From contig NZ_BMGS01000001.1 in the NCBI RefSeq assembly GCF_014640315.1, forward strand, positions 645,648 through 709,647: a stretch of DNA of 64,000 nucleotides. Direction: 5' to 3'. Under the pieces are notes generated by a model. The model saw only the letters and a program-made list of their open reading frames with translations, was not told where the DNA came from and made no database searches. The position numbers and the translations under genes were made by a program. Shown piece by piece: positions 26,559 through 35,147 of this stretch. Position 1 is the first letter of the stretch. Each line of letters starts with the position of its first letter. The DNA is from Hymenobacter glacieicola (GTDB lineage: Bacteria > Bacteroidota > Bacteroidia > Cytophagales > Hymenobacteraceae).

Positions 26559-27101
26559 ATGAAAAAACTGTCCACCATCACAGTTTATTTACTTGCTCTC
26601 TTCTTCTTTTCGGCTGCAATTACCGGTATAGAATTGGAAGAGAAGATGTTAATTGACAAAAAGGTATCGTTAAAAATCCCTAAAGGATTTGAGGTGATGC
26701 AAGAGCAAATGCTGAAGGTGAAATATCCATCAGAGCGTCGTCCGACTATAGTATATACCAACTCCACAGGAGGAATTAACGTCGCGTTAAACCTTACTAT
26801 AAATCAAGCTAGTCAGGAGTTGATACCTGCTTACCAGGAAAACTTACGTCAAACTTTCGCGAAGCTTTATCCCTCAGCGAAAGGAGTAAGAAGCGGGGTA
26901 GAGGAAGTGAATGGCAGGAAGGTGGCATTTATTGAGTTGGTGACACCGGCAATTGACAGCGAGATTTATAATCTGATATTCCTTACGGATGTAGATGGTA
27001 AACTTCTGCTATGCACTTTCAATTGCATGGTTAAAGACCAAGTAGCTTGGCAGCCAACAGCCAGAGAGATTATGGCTTCCTTAAAGGTGACGAAACTTTA
27101 A
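26559..27101 (+). CDS. AT-rich secreted/anchored hypothetical protein
   Basis: A 180-residue protein with an N-terminal hydrophobic segment (TVYLLALFFFSAAITG, about 8-23) and a soluble remainder. The pattern (SLKIPKGFEVMQ, IVYTNSTGGINVALNLT, VAFIELVTPAIDSEIYNLIFLT, ending IMASLKVTK) is reminiscent of PsbP/DcrB-like small secreted folds, without firm assignment. Its base composition is much more AT-rich than both neighbours and it uses codons such as ATA and AGA that they avoid. This suggests recent acquisition. It lies 31 bases after the carboxylase gene. Confidence 0.8.
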   Translation: MKKLSTITVYLLALFFFSAAITGIELEEKMLIDKKVSLKIPKGFEVMQEQMLKVKYPSERRPTIVYTNSTGGINVALNLTINQASQELIPAYQENLRQTFAKLYPSAKGVRSGVEEVNGRKVAFIELVTPAIDSEIYNLIFLTDVDGKLLLCTFNCMVKDQVAWQPTAREIMASLKVTKL

Positions 27102-27169
27102 TTTTTGCCGCGGCCCGCCAGCACTACCCGGTGCGGCGGGCCAATTTCGTTTCAGATACTGTAGTGCCG

Positions 27170-27177
27170 TACCTTTG
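27170..27177 (+). promoter_or_regulatory. Promoter -7 box for the 27204 gene
   Basis: TACCTTTG is a full match to TAnnTTTG, with TTTC about 21 bases upstream as a weak -33. It supports the GTG start at 27204 with a leader of about 20 bases. Confidence 0.5.
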
Positions 27178-27203
27178 CCGCCCACTTAAACCTCCCGCCC
27201 CGC

Positions 27204-27671
27204 GTGACTGACCCAACTGCCTCTGCTTTCGATAAAGCCCGCACGGGCCTGTGGGGTAGCCTGCAAAAGCACCTGAACGCCGTGTACGCCGCGGAGAAAG
27301 GCTTCTTGGCCGCTACGGCTTTCGTTGATGCGTTTCCGTTTTCCCCGGCGGCCACCAGTGAGGAGCAGTTGGCTACCTACCACGCCGCCCGCCTAACCCT
27401 GCGCGACCTGTACACCGACGAAACCGCCCAGCTCGACACGCTGGTAAAGGCCATCCGGACCAAAGCCTACGCCGAGGACGAGAAAAAGCAGCTCTACCTG
27501 CTCCTGCTGGGCTACATGGATATTGCCGCCGCGGCTTTCGAGCTACTCCACACCCACGTTCCTTCCCGGCAGCCCGAGGATGAGGAGCTGACAGCCACTA
27601 CCGCCCGGTTTGAGCGGGTGCGCAAATTTGCCCGTCTGAACGTGAAGGGCCTGGCTGGACTGTTGGGGTAG
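27204..27671 (+). CDS. Helical soluble hypothetical protein
   Basis: A 155-residue all-helical cytosolic protein starting at GTG (MTDPTASAFDKAR). It is rich in Ala, Leu and Thr, with no signal peptide and no motif I recognise. The promoter box at 27170 fits this start. It sits between an AT-rich gene and a DinB-like gene without evident functional link. Confidence 0.75.
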   Translation: MTDPTASAFDKARTGLWGSLQKHLNAVYAAEKGFLAATAFVDAFPFSPAATSEEQLATYHAARLTLRDLYTDETAQLDTLVKAIRTKAYAEDEKKQLYLLLLGYMDIAAAAFELLHTHVPSRQPEDEELTATTARFERVRKFARLNVKGLAGLLG

Positions 27672-27739
27672 GGGCAGAGCCTCGCAAGTAACCGGAAGCT
27701 GCTATATTCCGGCGCTTTAGCTTGCCTACCACCCGCGCC

Positions 27740-28315
27740 ATGACTGCCGACTACCTGACCAGCGTCCGGAAACAGTTTGCTTACTACCAGCTGCTCGGGG
27801 AGCAGACCTTGGCCCAGCTGCCCGATGAGGCGCTATTCTGGCAGGTAAATCCGGAAAGCAATAGCATTGCCACCATTGTTAAGCACTTGTGGGGCAACAT
27901 GTTGTCGCGCTGGACGGATTTTCTCACCACCGACGGCGAAAAGGAGTGGCGGCAGCGCGAGGCTGAGTTCGACAACGACCTGCGCAGCCGGGCCGAGGTG
28001 CTGGCCAAGTGGCAGGAAGGCTGGCAGTGCCTGTACGCCGCCCTGGATTCGCTAACTCCCGCTACGTGGGACCAGCCCGTGTATATCCGCAACCAGGCCC
28101 ACAGCCTTACGGAGGCTATCAACCGGCAGCTGGCCCACTACCCTTACCACATTGGGCAAATTGTGTTTATCGGCAAAATGGTGCGGGCTGAAGCCTGGGA
28201 GTCTCTCTCAATTCCGCGGGGTAGTTCGGCGGCTTACAACGCCACCAAGTTTGCCCAACCTCCGCATCAGGCCCACTTCACCGACGAGTATTTAAACCCC
28301 GCGCCCCAGGCGTAG
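27740..28315 (+). CDS. DinB-like / DUF1572 family protein
   Basis: A 191-residue four-helix-bundle protein. Metal-ligand histidines of the DinB fold are placed as expected: His in ATIVKHLWGNM (about 44-54) and two in HYPYHIGQIVFIGK (about 133-146). The DUF1572 pattern (SNSIATIVKHLWGNMLSRW) is clear. Related bacillithiol- or mycothiol-dependent transferases use this fold, but the reaction here is unknown. ATG 27740 is preferred to a TTG six codons earlier. Confidence 0.88.
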   Translation: MTADYLTSVRKQFAYYQLLGEQTLAQLPDEALFWQVNPESNSIATIVKHLWGNMLSRWTDFLTTDGEKEWRQREAEFDNDLRSRAEVLAKWQEGWQCLYAALDSLTPATWDQPVYIRNQAHSLTEAINRQLAHYPYHIGQIVFIGKMVRAEAWESLSIPRGSSAAYNATKFAQPPHQAHFTDEYLNPAPQA

Positions 28316-28443
28316 CGGCTGGCCGTCGTGCATTTTTTTCGGGCGTTGAAGCTACCCTGGTATTACCCTCGCGCCTACTTATTCCTGGGCTACCCCTTTC
28401 TTGCTTATCCTTTCTGTACTTATTTCCACCCACGCCATTACCC

Positions 28444-29346
28444 ATGAGAAAAAGCCTGTTGACCATGCTTGTTGCTCTAGCGGCAACTGCCAGTAGCTAC
28501 GCGCAAGACTATAAAACCGTGGTGAAAGCCATTGCTCAGGACAAGCCCAAGGCTCAAACTCAGCTTATGATTCTGGGCTCCTCGCACTTTGGGCAGGAGG
28601 GCTTCTACAAGGGTTTTCCCAAGGCCGATCTGCTCAGTGAGCAGCGCCAGCAGGAGGTGGCCCAGCTAACCAGGCAGCTGGCGAAGTTCAAGCCGGATAT
28701 TATCATGATTGAAACCACCCCCGAGGAGCAGCCCCGCGTCGATAGTCTCTATACCCTCTACAAAACCGATAAGGTGAAGCTAGAGGACATTCCCTACGGC
28801 CGGGCCGAGCGGTTTCAGTTTGGCTATCGGCTGGGTAAAACGCTCCACCACAACCGAATTTTTTCCGCCGATTACTACGAGTCGGTTTCTAACCGCATCC
28901 TGACGAGCGGGGAGAATTTTGAGCTCTACCAGACGGACGCTGCCAAGTTTTCCGGCGTAGGCAAAGCGGCTGAGGCCCGGTTTAAAGAAGGCAACGCCAC
29001 CCTGAAGGAATTCCTGCTGTTTATCAACGACCCAACGGTGCTGGATTTCACCTACCGGGTCATGTTTGTGAATCCGGCCCGCGTGAAAAACGGCACGTTC
29101 ACCAACCCGCCCGCCCGGTACGTAGACACGGCCTACGTGAATAAGCAGTACATCGGGGCCGAGTACATTTCCATCTTCCACGAGCGGGATCTGAAAATAT
29201 ATTCCAACATCGTCACGACCCAACTGCGCGAAAAAGGCCAGCGCATTCTGGTAATTATGGGCCAGCGCCACGCGGCTACGCTGCCCAAGCTATTTGTCAA
29301 TGATCCGGCCTATAAGCTCGTTCCCGTAAGCGCCTACGTGAAATAA
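28444..29346 (+). CDS. DUF5694 family secreted protein
   Basis: A 300-residue protein with signal peptide MRKSLLTMLVALAATASSYAQ. The family hallmarks LMILGSSHFGQEGFYKG (about 41-57), PDIIMIETTPEEQPRVD and LVIMGQRHAATLPKLF (about 270-285) are present. The ILGSSHF / GQRH pair resembles the TraB/GumN-type hydrolase scaffold, so a metal-dependent activity is conceivable. It probably acts in the periplasm or extracellular space and stands as a single gene. Confidence 0.88.
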   Translation: MRKSLLTMLVALAATASSYAQDYKTVVKAIAQDKPKAQTQLMILGSSHFGQEGFYKGFPKADLLSEQRQQEVAQLTRQLAKFKPDIIMIETTPEEQPRVDSLYTLYKTDKVKLEDIPYGRAERFQFGYRLGKTLHHNRIFSADYYESVSNRILTSGENFELYQTDAAKFSGVGKAAEARFKEGNATLKEFLLFINDPTVLDFTYRVMFVNPARVKNGTFTNPPARYVDTAYVNKQYIGAEYISIFHERDLKIYSNIVTTQLREKGQRILVIMGQRHAATLPKLFVNDPAYKLVPVSAYVK

Positions 29347-29786
29347 GCTGCCCGGCCGACCAAGCTGCTTGGCTTGCTCTACCTGCTTGCGCAGCCGGCT
29401 AAGCTGGCCGCGGTGGTTGCTACCCCACGCGCAACCGCCTACCTGTAAGCGAGTCTGTCATCACCCGGCGCGGCTTCAAGTCGTAGAGACCGGCTACCCG
29501 TTGCAGCAGGGCTGTACCGTGCGGTTTAAGACGAAATGAACTGCCCGCAACGAATCCGATAGTAGCTGAGCTTTACATGTTGTCATTCCGAGCGGGAGCG
29601 AAGAAGCTGGATTACGCACAAGAAGATAATCCAGCTTCTTCGCTCCCGCTCGGATTGACAAAGAAGTGTCGAAATAATAGGTTGATAACTACCTCAGGTT
29701 CTATCCAGGTAGTGAAGTTGGGCTTCGGGTATATCTGCTCGTGGCTCGGCTACGTATCCCGCTAACGTTTACGTACGCCGATCCGC
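29347..29786. other. 440-base spacer with one inverted repeat
   Basis: No gene is supported here. The first 230 bases are GC-rich without clear structure. The second half holds the strong inverted repeat at 29581-29660. The open frame running through that repeat is treated as chance. Confidence 0.7.
29581..29660. repeat. Intergenic inverted repeat, copy B
   Basis: Thirty-four-base arms (29581-29614 and 29627-29660) differ at one position and enclose a 12-base loop. The ends read TGTCATTCCGAGC, a variant of the TGTCATYCTGA ends of copies C-F. The loop region shares TTACGCAYAAGAAG with copy A at 353-414. It is a dispersed REP/MITE-like element and carries no gene. Confidence 0.85.
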
Positions 29787-30356
29787 ATGTCCGCCAGCCC
29801 TACCCCTGAATCTTCGTTGCCGCAGTTACGCGCCCACTACGACCTGTCGCAGCTGGAAATGTCGGAGTTGTTGGGCGTTTCCCGGGCGCTAGTGGCCTTA
29901 GCAGAAACGGGGCAACGCAGCCTGCCGCTGGCCGCTCGGGAGCTGCTACCTCCGTTGGCGCTGGTTAAAGGCACGGCGCCGGGCGCGCCGGCAGCAGCAA
30001 GCTACCCTTCCCCGCTTGCCGACTGGGAACCGCTGGCGGCGCATCAGAAGAAGTGCCAGCAGCAAGCCGCCCGGTTACGCCGCGAGCTGGTCCGGATGCA
30101 GGAAAAAGCCGCGCAGCACTATCAGCGCCTGCACATGTTACCTGATTTGTCGGCCAACCTGCCCGCTTCAGCTGACCGCCAGCGGGTGCAGGCCTGGGTT
30201 GAGCAGCGCCTGGAAGAAGCCCGGCGGGAGCTGCAACGCAGCGGTCCGGCCGCCCAGGCCCTGCTGGCCGTGCGCATCAAAGCCCTGGAATACGAAGCCG
30301 CCGAAGCCCTGCGGGAACTGGCCATGGCAGGCGCCCTCGGCCGCGGCAGCCGGTAG
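29787..30356 (+). CDS. HTH (XRE-type) protein with coiled-coil tail
   Basis: A 189-residue protein. An N-terminal helix-turn-helix (LRAHYDLSQLEMSELLGVSRALVALAETG, about 14-42) is of the XRE/Cro type. The remainder (about 80-185) is Ala/Arg/Glu-rich helical sequence that could dimerise. The Pro/Ser start and Ala/Pro linker (about 60-75) look disordered. It may be a DNA-binding regulator, but no target site is apparent. The gene stands alone between two repeat-bearing spacers. Confidence 0.8.
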   Translation: MSASPTPESSLPQLRAHYDLSQLEMSELLGVSRALVALAETGQRSLPLAARELLPPLALVKGTAPGAPAAASYPSPLADWEPLAAHQKKCQQQAARLRRELVRMQEKAAQHYQRLHMLPDLSANLPASADRQRVQAWVEQRLEEARRELQRSGPAAQALLAVRIKALEYEAAEALRELAMAGALGRGSR

Positions 30357-30513
30357 GCGGCAGGGTTCGTAGGGTAGTGTCCTTCGGGAGCAGGTAGGGG
30401 AGAGGGGCCAAACACCGCGCAGGTATTACCATGGAAAGCACCAGAACCGCAAGAAAAACAGCGGCCGTTGCCGGCACCCTTGCGTATAGCCTTCGGATTT
30501 AACCCCGAAGATT

Positions 30514-32241
30514 ATGGCGAAGAAAACCGTCTCGGAAATAATAGTAGATACGCTGCAAGCCGCCGGCGTAACGCGGGTGTACGGCGTAGTTGGCGACTCG
30601 CTCAACGGTATCACCGAAGAAATCCGCAAGCGTGACGGCATTGAGTGGATTCATGTGCGCAACGAGGAAGCCGGCGCCTTTGCGGCCGGGGCCGAAGCCC
30701 ACGTAACGGGCGCGCTGGCCGTGTGCGCGGGCTCCTGCGGCCCCGGCAATACCCACCTGCTCAACGGCCTCTACGACTGCCACCGCAGCCGCGTGCCCGT
30801 GCTGGCCATTGCCGCCCAGATTCCGAGCGTGGAAATCGGGACCCAGTATTTTCAGGAAACGCACCCCGAAAACACCTTCAAGGAGTGCAGCCACTACTGC
30901 GAGCTGATCAGCCACCCCGACCAAACGGTGCGCACCACGGAAATAGCCGTGCAAACGGCGCTTACCAAGCGCGGGGTAGCCGTCATCGTCGTGCCCGGCG
31001 ACATCAGCCATCAGAAAACGGAGGCTTCGGAGCCGCGCCTGCCGGTGCTGCGCAGCAAAGCTACCCTGGTACCGGCCATGGAAGACATCCGGGCCGCCGC
31101 CGACTTGCTTAACCTCAGCGACAAGGTGACCATTATGGCCGGGGCGGGCTGCGCCGAAGCTCACGCCGAGCTGCTGCAGGTGGCCGAGGCCCTGGGCGCC
31201 CCGGTGGTACACGCCCTGCGCGGCAAGGAGTTCGTGGAGCCCAACAACCCCTACGACGTGGGCCTCACGGGCCTGCTGGGCTTTACCTCCGGCTACGAGG
31301 CGCTGATGGATGCCGATGCTATGCTTATGCTGGGCACTGATTTTCCCTACGCCCAGTTTTTGCCCCAGGAAGCCCGCACCGTGCAGGTGGACGTACGCGG
31401 TGAGCATATTGGCCGTCGGGCCCGGGTCGAGGTCGGGCTGGTCGGCGACGTAGCGGCTACGCTCCGGGTGTTGCTACCCTTGCTGAACCACAAGCAGGAC
31501 CGCCGCCACCTGGAAAAGGCCCGGGTCAACTACCGCAGCACGCGCGACAACCTGGATGAGCTGGCCACCGGGGAGCCCGGCGACACCAGCATGCACCCCC
31601 AGTACGTAACGCGTCTGCTGAATGAGCAGGCCGCCGAAGACGCCATTTTCACCTGCGACGTGGGCACGCCCACCATCTGGGCCGCCCGCTACCTCCACAT
31701 GAACGGACGGCGCCGGTTGGTGGGCTCTTTTAACCACGGCAGCATGGCCAACGCCATGCCTCAGGCCCTGGGCGCTCAGCTGGCGTTTCCGGGCCGCCAG
31801 GTAATTGCCTTGGCCGGCGACGGGGGCTTTGCCATGCTGATGGGTGAGTTGCTTACACTTCGACAGCTGAAGACGCCGGTCAAGATTGTCATCTTCAACA
31901 ACAACAGCCTGGGTTTTGTGGAGCTGGAAATGAAGGCGGCCGGTATTCTGGAGTACGGCACCGAGCTGGAAAACCCCAACTTCGCGGCCCTGGCGGAAGC
32001 GGCCGGCGTACGCGGCATCCGCGTGGCCGACCCCGCCGACCTACACAACGCCATTGCGGAAATGCTGGCCCACCCCGGTCCGGTGGTGCTGGATGCGGTA
32101 GTAAAGCGCGCCGAGCTATCCATGCCTCCTACTATTCAAAAGGAACAGATGTTGGGCTTTAGCCTTTACACGCTAAAAGCCATTATGAGCGGCCGGGGCG
32201 ATGAAGTGTTGGAACTAGCCAAAGCAAACCTGTTGCGGTAA
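30514..32241 (+). CDS. poxB: Pyruvate dehydrogenase (quinone) / pyruvate oxidase
   Basis: A thiamine diphosphate- and FAD-dependent enzyme that oxidises pyruvate to acetate and CO2 and gives electrons to the quinone pool. The 575 residues are close to E. coli PoxB in length and pattern: GVVGDSLNGI, RNEEAGAFAAGAEA with the cofactor-activating Glu (about 51), VCAGSCGPGNTHLLNGLYDCHR and YFQETHPENTFKECSHYCEL. The ThDP-magnesium motif begins at GDGGFAMLMGE and ends with FNNNSLGF. The C-terminus (GFSLYTLKAIMSGRGDEV) keeps the region that in E. coli binds membrane lipid. It is a single gene, probably used in overflow or stationary metabolism. Confidence 0.95.
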   Translation: MAKKTVSEIIVDTLQAAGVTRVYGVVGDSLNGITEEIRKRDGIEWIHVRNEEAGAFAAGAEAHVTGALAVCAGSCGPGNTHLLNGLYDCHRSRVPVLAIAAQIPSVEIGTQYFQETHPENTFKECSHYCELISHPDQTVRTTEIAVQTALTKRGVAVIVVPGDISHQKTEASEPRLPVLRSKATLVPAMEDIRAAADLLNLSDKVTIMAGAGCAEAHAELLQVAEALGAPVVHALRGKEFVEPNNPYDVGLTGLLGFTSGYEALMDADAMLMLGTDFPYAQFLPQEARTVQVDVRGEHIGRRARVEVGLVGDVAATLRVLLPLLNHKQDRRHLEKARVNYRSTRDNLDELATGEPGDTSMHPQYVTRLLNEQAAEDAIFTCDVGTPTIWAARYLHMNGRRRLVGSFNHGSMANAMPQALGAQLAFPGRQVIALAGDGGFAMLMGELLTLRQLKTPVKIVIFNNNSLGFVELEMKAAGILEYGTELENPNFAALAEAAGVRGIRVADPADLHNAIAEMLAHPGPVVLDAVVKRAELSMPPTIQKEQMLGFSLYTLKAIMSGRGDEVLELAKANLLR

Positions 32242-32661
32242 GTAGGCCAGGTAAGTCAGGGGTAGCGCGACATGATAATTGTACCTCAAATCAGGCTGCA
32301 ACCCAAAGCAAAAAGACTGTCTGGGAAGTTCATCAGTGAATAACGACGTAGGACAGCGTCTAAAGAGCTGAAAATGGGTAGCAGTCATTCTGAGCGTAGT
32401 GAGGAACCTGGGATACTTGTTCAACGCCAACTCCTACTCCTCACTACGCTCAGAATGACAGCCCGAAAGTTCTTGCTAATGGTAAGTTTCAAGAAGTACT
32501 GCCCTTATTCTGGTTAGTAGGCAGTGGGTAGTACGTTGAACAATCTAGGCCTTTAGCTATGTTAGTTACCGGTAACCGACGACACAGAAACCACCCCGGT
32601 TGCTTTTCTTTGCTCTTTCCCCTTTCTCAGGCTACCCGGAGCTAGCCTACTTGCTCGTTAC
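32242..32661. other. 420-base spacer with one inverted repeat
   Basis: There is no gene. It contains copy C of the dispersed repeat (32384-32459). The rest is AT-leaning sequence with no promoter consensus that I can defend. Confidence 0.65.
32384..32459. repeat. Intergenic inverted repeat, copy C
   Basis: Perfect 22-base arms (32384-32405 and 32438-32459) have the ends GTCATTCTGAG / CTCAGAATGAC around a 32-base loop. The outer ends match copies D-F; the stem interior (CGTAGTGAGGA) is specific to this copy. Confidence 0.85.
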
Positions 32662-33543
32662 ATGACCAACAAAGAAATCAAAGCCCTCATCTCCCTGCTC
32701 GACGATCCGGAAATCGCCCCGCAGATTCAGGAGAAAATCCAGACGCTGGGGGAAAGCATCATTCCGTTTCTGGAAGAATCGTGGGAGGAAACCCTGGACA
32801 CCCAGCAGCAGCAGCGCCTCGAAGACCTGATTCACCACTTGCAGTTCGAAGGCCTGCAGCAGCGCCTACGCGTGTGGCGCGACTCCGGCGGCGAAAACCT
32901 ACTTGAGGGCATGTGGCTGCTGAACTCCTACCAGTACCCCGACGCGGATTTTCAGGTATTGAACCGGGCCATTGAGCAGTTGCGCTTTGAGGTCTGGACC
33001 CTGTTGCAGCCCGAAATGCACCCCGCCGACCAAGTACAAACGCTCAACCACGTCTTGTTTCGGGCCCACAAGTTTGCTGCCAACACCCAGAACTTCCACT
33101 CCCCGGCCAACTCCATGCTGCACCGGGTGCTGGAAACGCGGCGGGGTAACCCGCTCACGCTCTGCGTAATTTACTTGTTGGTAGCCCAGCGGCTGAAGCT
33201 GCCCGTGTTCGGCGTGAACCTGCCCAACCTGTTCGTGCTCACCTACCGGCCCGAAAGCCCCCTGGAGCCATTCTATATCAACTGCTACAACCGGGGCCTC
33301 GTGTTGTCCCGCACCGATATTGAGCACTACATCGGGCAGCTGAACCTTACGCCCAACGAAATGTTCTTCGAGCCCTGCTCCCACATTGACATTGTGCGCC
33401 GGGCCCTGCGTAACCTGCAGCTCAGCTTCGAGAAGCTGCAAGAGCCCGCAAAAGCCGCCGAGGTAGCTCAGCTGCTAGCCATCCTCGCCAACGAATCGGA
33501 GGCGGCAGACACGGATGGCAGCACCGAATCCGGGGACGAGTAA
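32662..33543 (+). CDS. SirB1/transglutaminase-like family protein
   Basis: A 293-residue cytosolic protein of the Transglut_core2 (SirB1) family. The N-terminal third is helical (LLDDPEIAPQIQEKI). The core shows VLETRRGNPLTLCVIYLLVAQRLKLPVFGVNLPNLFVL (about 153-190) and FYINCYNRGLVLSR (about 203-216). The C-terminal helices resemble the TPR-like end of SirB1 proteins. The usual transglutaminase Cys-His-Asp triad is not apparent. The family has been linked to regulation, but its biochemical role is unknown. It ends with a Ser/Glu/Asp-rich tail and a strong terminator. Confidence 0.88.
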   Translation: MTNKEIKALISLLDDPEIAPQIQEKIQTLGESIIPFLEESWEETLDTQQQQRLEDLIHHLQFEGLQQRLRVWRDSGGENLLEGMWLLNSYQYPDADFQVLNRAIEQLRFEVWTLLQPEMHPADQVQTLNHVLFRAHKFAANTQNFHSPANSMLHRVLETRRGNPLTLCVIYLLVAQRLKLPVFGVNLPNLFVLTYRPESPLEPFYINCYNRGLVLSRTDIEHYIGQLNLTPNEMFFEPCSHIDIVRRALRNLQLSFEKLQEPAKAAEVAQLLAILANESEAADTDGSTESGDE

Positions 33544-33557
33544 AAAGGCAAGTGCAG

Positions 33558-33605
33558 ACCAACAACAAGGCCGCTGACGTTCATGTCAGCGGCCTTGTTG
33601 TTGGT
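33558..33605 (+). terminator. Terminator with perfect 21-bp stem
   Basis: Arms 33558-33578 and 33585-33605 are perfect complements around GTTCAT, with an AACAACAAGG / CCTTGTTGTT outer stem. It lies between the convergent SirB1-like and redoxin genes and could serve both. Confidence 0.85.
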
Positions 33606-33668
33606 AGTGAAAACCGGGTTGAGCCAAGTAACTTACTTGCTGAGGAATGCCTGAACAGCCGCCACAGC

Positions 33669-34280
33669 TTAGAATTTCTTGATTAGGCAGCCGGCGGCGC
33701 GTTTGTCGGCTACGCCGGCCGCGCGGCCGGCCAGCACGTTATCGAGGGCCTGGGCTAGGTAGTGTTCCCGCACGTAGCCTTCCACCTGCGGATTGTCATC
33801 AATGGCCCCCTTGTAACGCACGGCAAATCCGTCGCCGATGGGTTGGAGCAGCACGACTTCGGGCGTTTTGGTGGCCCCGAGCAGGGTACTCACTTTCTGG
33901 CCTTCGTCGGTGAGCAGGGGCAGGTCGGTGCCACCGGTGGTTTTGATTTTAAGCTTTTCAACGTCGCCGGCATCGGCGCTGGCCTCCAGGTTGATGGGCG
34001 CATTCACGAAGAGAAACTGCACGCCCTTGGCGCTGTATTCTGCATTCAGAGAGCTAAGCCGGCTCTGGTACAGCTTAGAGAAAGCGCAGGTAGGGTTCAC
34101 GAACACCACTACCACGGCCTTGCTGCCGGCGTAGCTTTTCAGGGCTACCTCGGCGTTAGTGCTGTTCTTGAGGCTGAAATCGGCTACCGAGCGGCTACCC
34201 TGCGCGCGGGCTACCCCCACGGCCACGGTACAAAACAGCAGGGTGGCGGCGGTGAGAATGGAAAGGCGGCGAAGGGACAT
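33669..34280 (-). CDS. Secreted redoxin (thioredoxin-fold) protein
   Basis: A 203-residue protein with a signal peptide (LSILTAATLLFCTVAVGVARAQ). An AhpC/TSA-like thioredoxin fold follows: SVADFSLKNSTNAEVALKSYAG, VVFVNPTCAFSKLYQSRL with a single active-site-type Cys (CxxS), FLFVNAPIN and TKTPEVVLL (cis-Pro). A second Cys lies near the end (AAGCLIKKF). It could be a periplasmic peroxiredoxin-like or thiol-handling protein. The start at 34280 is chosen because the 16 extra upstream residues precede the charged n-region. Confidence 0.88.
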   Translation of the reverse strand: MSLRRLSILTAATLLFCTVAVGVARAQGSRSVADFSLKNSTNAEVALKSYAGSKAVVVVFVNPTCAFSKLYQSRLSSLNAEYSAKGVQFLFVNAPINLEASADAGDVEKLKIKTTGGTDLPLLTDEGQKVSTLLGATKTPEVVLLQPIGDGFAVRYKGAIDDNPQVEGYVREHYLAQALDNVLAGRAAGVADKRAAGCLIKKF

Positions 34281-34355
34281 GGCAATGGTGAAGTAGTGAG
34301 ATGGTGCAATGGGGAGCGTGAAATTCATGAAAAGCCGGTTGGCTATTTCACACCT

Positions 34356-35015
34356 TCACAAACTCTCATTTTCACCGATGGCGTAAGTTAAAACGTAGCC
34401 GGGAATTGAGCGCAGGTAGTGAATCTGGTGTTGGCTGCGGGAGTTTTCGAAGAGCAGGTGTCCCGTCAACACACCTGCCTCCCGCAGCTCAAACGGGGTG
34501 AGCAATAATTGCTCTTTAAACACCAGGCCCCGGCGGCTATGCAGCTTGTAGAGCGTCTCCTTGGCACTCCAGTAGAGACAATATTTTGCGGCATCGTCGC
34601 CAGCGTCGGCCTGCTCCGTTTCCGCTAGAAACCGGCGGGCCAACTGTTGCGCTTTGGGCCGTACCAGCTCAATATCTATGCCAACTGCCTCGCGGGTAGA
34701 AAGAAGCGCCGCTACCCACTCGCCCGAGTGAGAGAGGGACACCCCCGCCGCGGGCAGCTCGGGAAAGTAAGGGCGGCCGTTTGGGTTGTTGTGCAGGGTA
34801 GCGGGCGTGTCGTTCAGCTCACGTAGCAGCTGGTGAGCCAACACCCGCCCGGCCAGCCACTGCCGGGCCCGCAGCTCGTCGCGCCCATCAGGAAAGCGGG
34901 CCAGGTAGTGGGCCTGGGCCGGCAGCAGGGGCCACAGCTCCGGGACAGTTTCGGTGAGGTGCCAGAGGCCCAGCACGCAGGTCTGGGAAACGGGGGAGAG
35001 GGAATGCAGGGGCAA
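34356..35015 (-). CDS. 4'-phosphopantetheinyl transferase superfamily protein
   Basis: It transfers the phosphopantetheine arm of coenzyme A to acyl- or peptidyl-carrier proteins. It has 219 residues, Sfp-like. Magnesium and CoA motifs are VGIDIELVRPKAQQL (Asp about 114-116) and YWSAKETLYKLHSRRG (about 147-162). GRPYFPELPAAGVSLSHSG holds the phosphate-binding region. No polyketide or peptide synthetase genes are nearby, so it may serve fatty-acid or flexirubin-type carrier proteins elsewhere. It lies 75 bases upstream of the redoxin gene on the same strand. Confidence 0.92.
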   Translation of the reverse strand: MPLHSLSPVSQTCVLGLWHLTETVPELWPLLPAQAHYLARFPDGRDELRARQWLAGRVLAHQLLRELNDTPATLHNNPNGRPYFPELPAAGVSLSHSGEWVAALLSTREAVGIDIELVRPKAQQLARRFLAETEQADAGDDAAKYCLYWSAKETLYKLHSRRGLVFKEQLLLTPFELREAGVLTGHLLFENSRSQHQIHYLRSIPGYVLTYAIGENESL

Positions 35016-35110
35016 GCGGTAAAAAGATCAAGAAGTGAAGAAGTGAAGGTACACCTTCGGGGTAGAACTACTCGCTTAAGCTAAACTGCGTCTGGGTAGG
35101 GTTCGGGCGG

Positions 35111-35118
35111 TATCTTTG
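35111..35118 (+). promoter_or_regulatory. Promoter -7 box for the WD40 gene
   Basis: TATCTTTG is a full TAnnTTTG match 30 bases before the TTG start at 35148. No good -33 is visible. Confidence 0.45.
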
Positions 35119-35147
35119 CGCACTCCTTCACTTAGTCACGTCATCCC

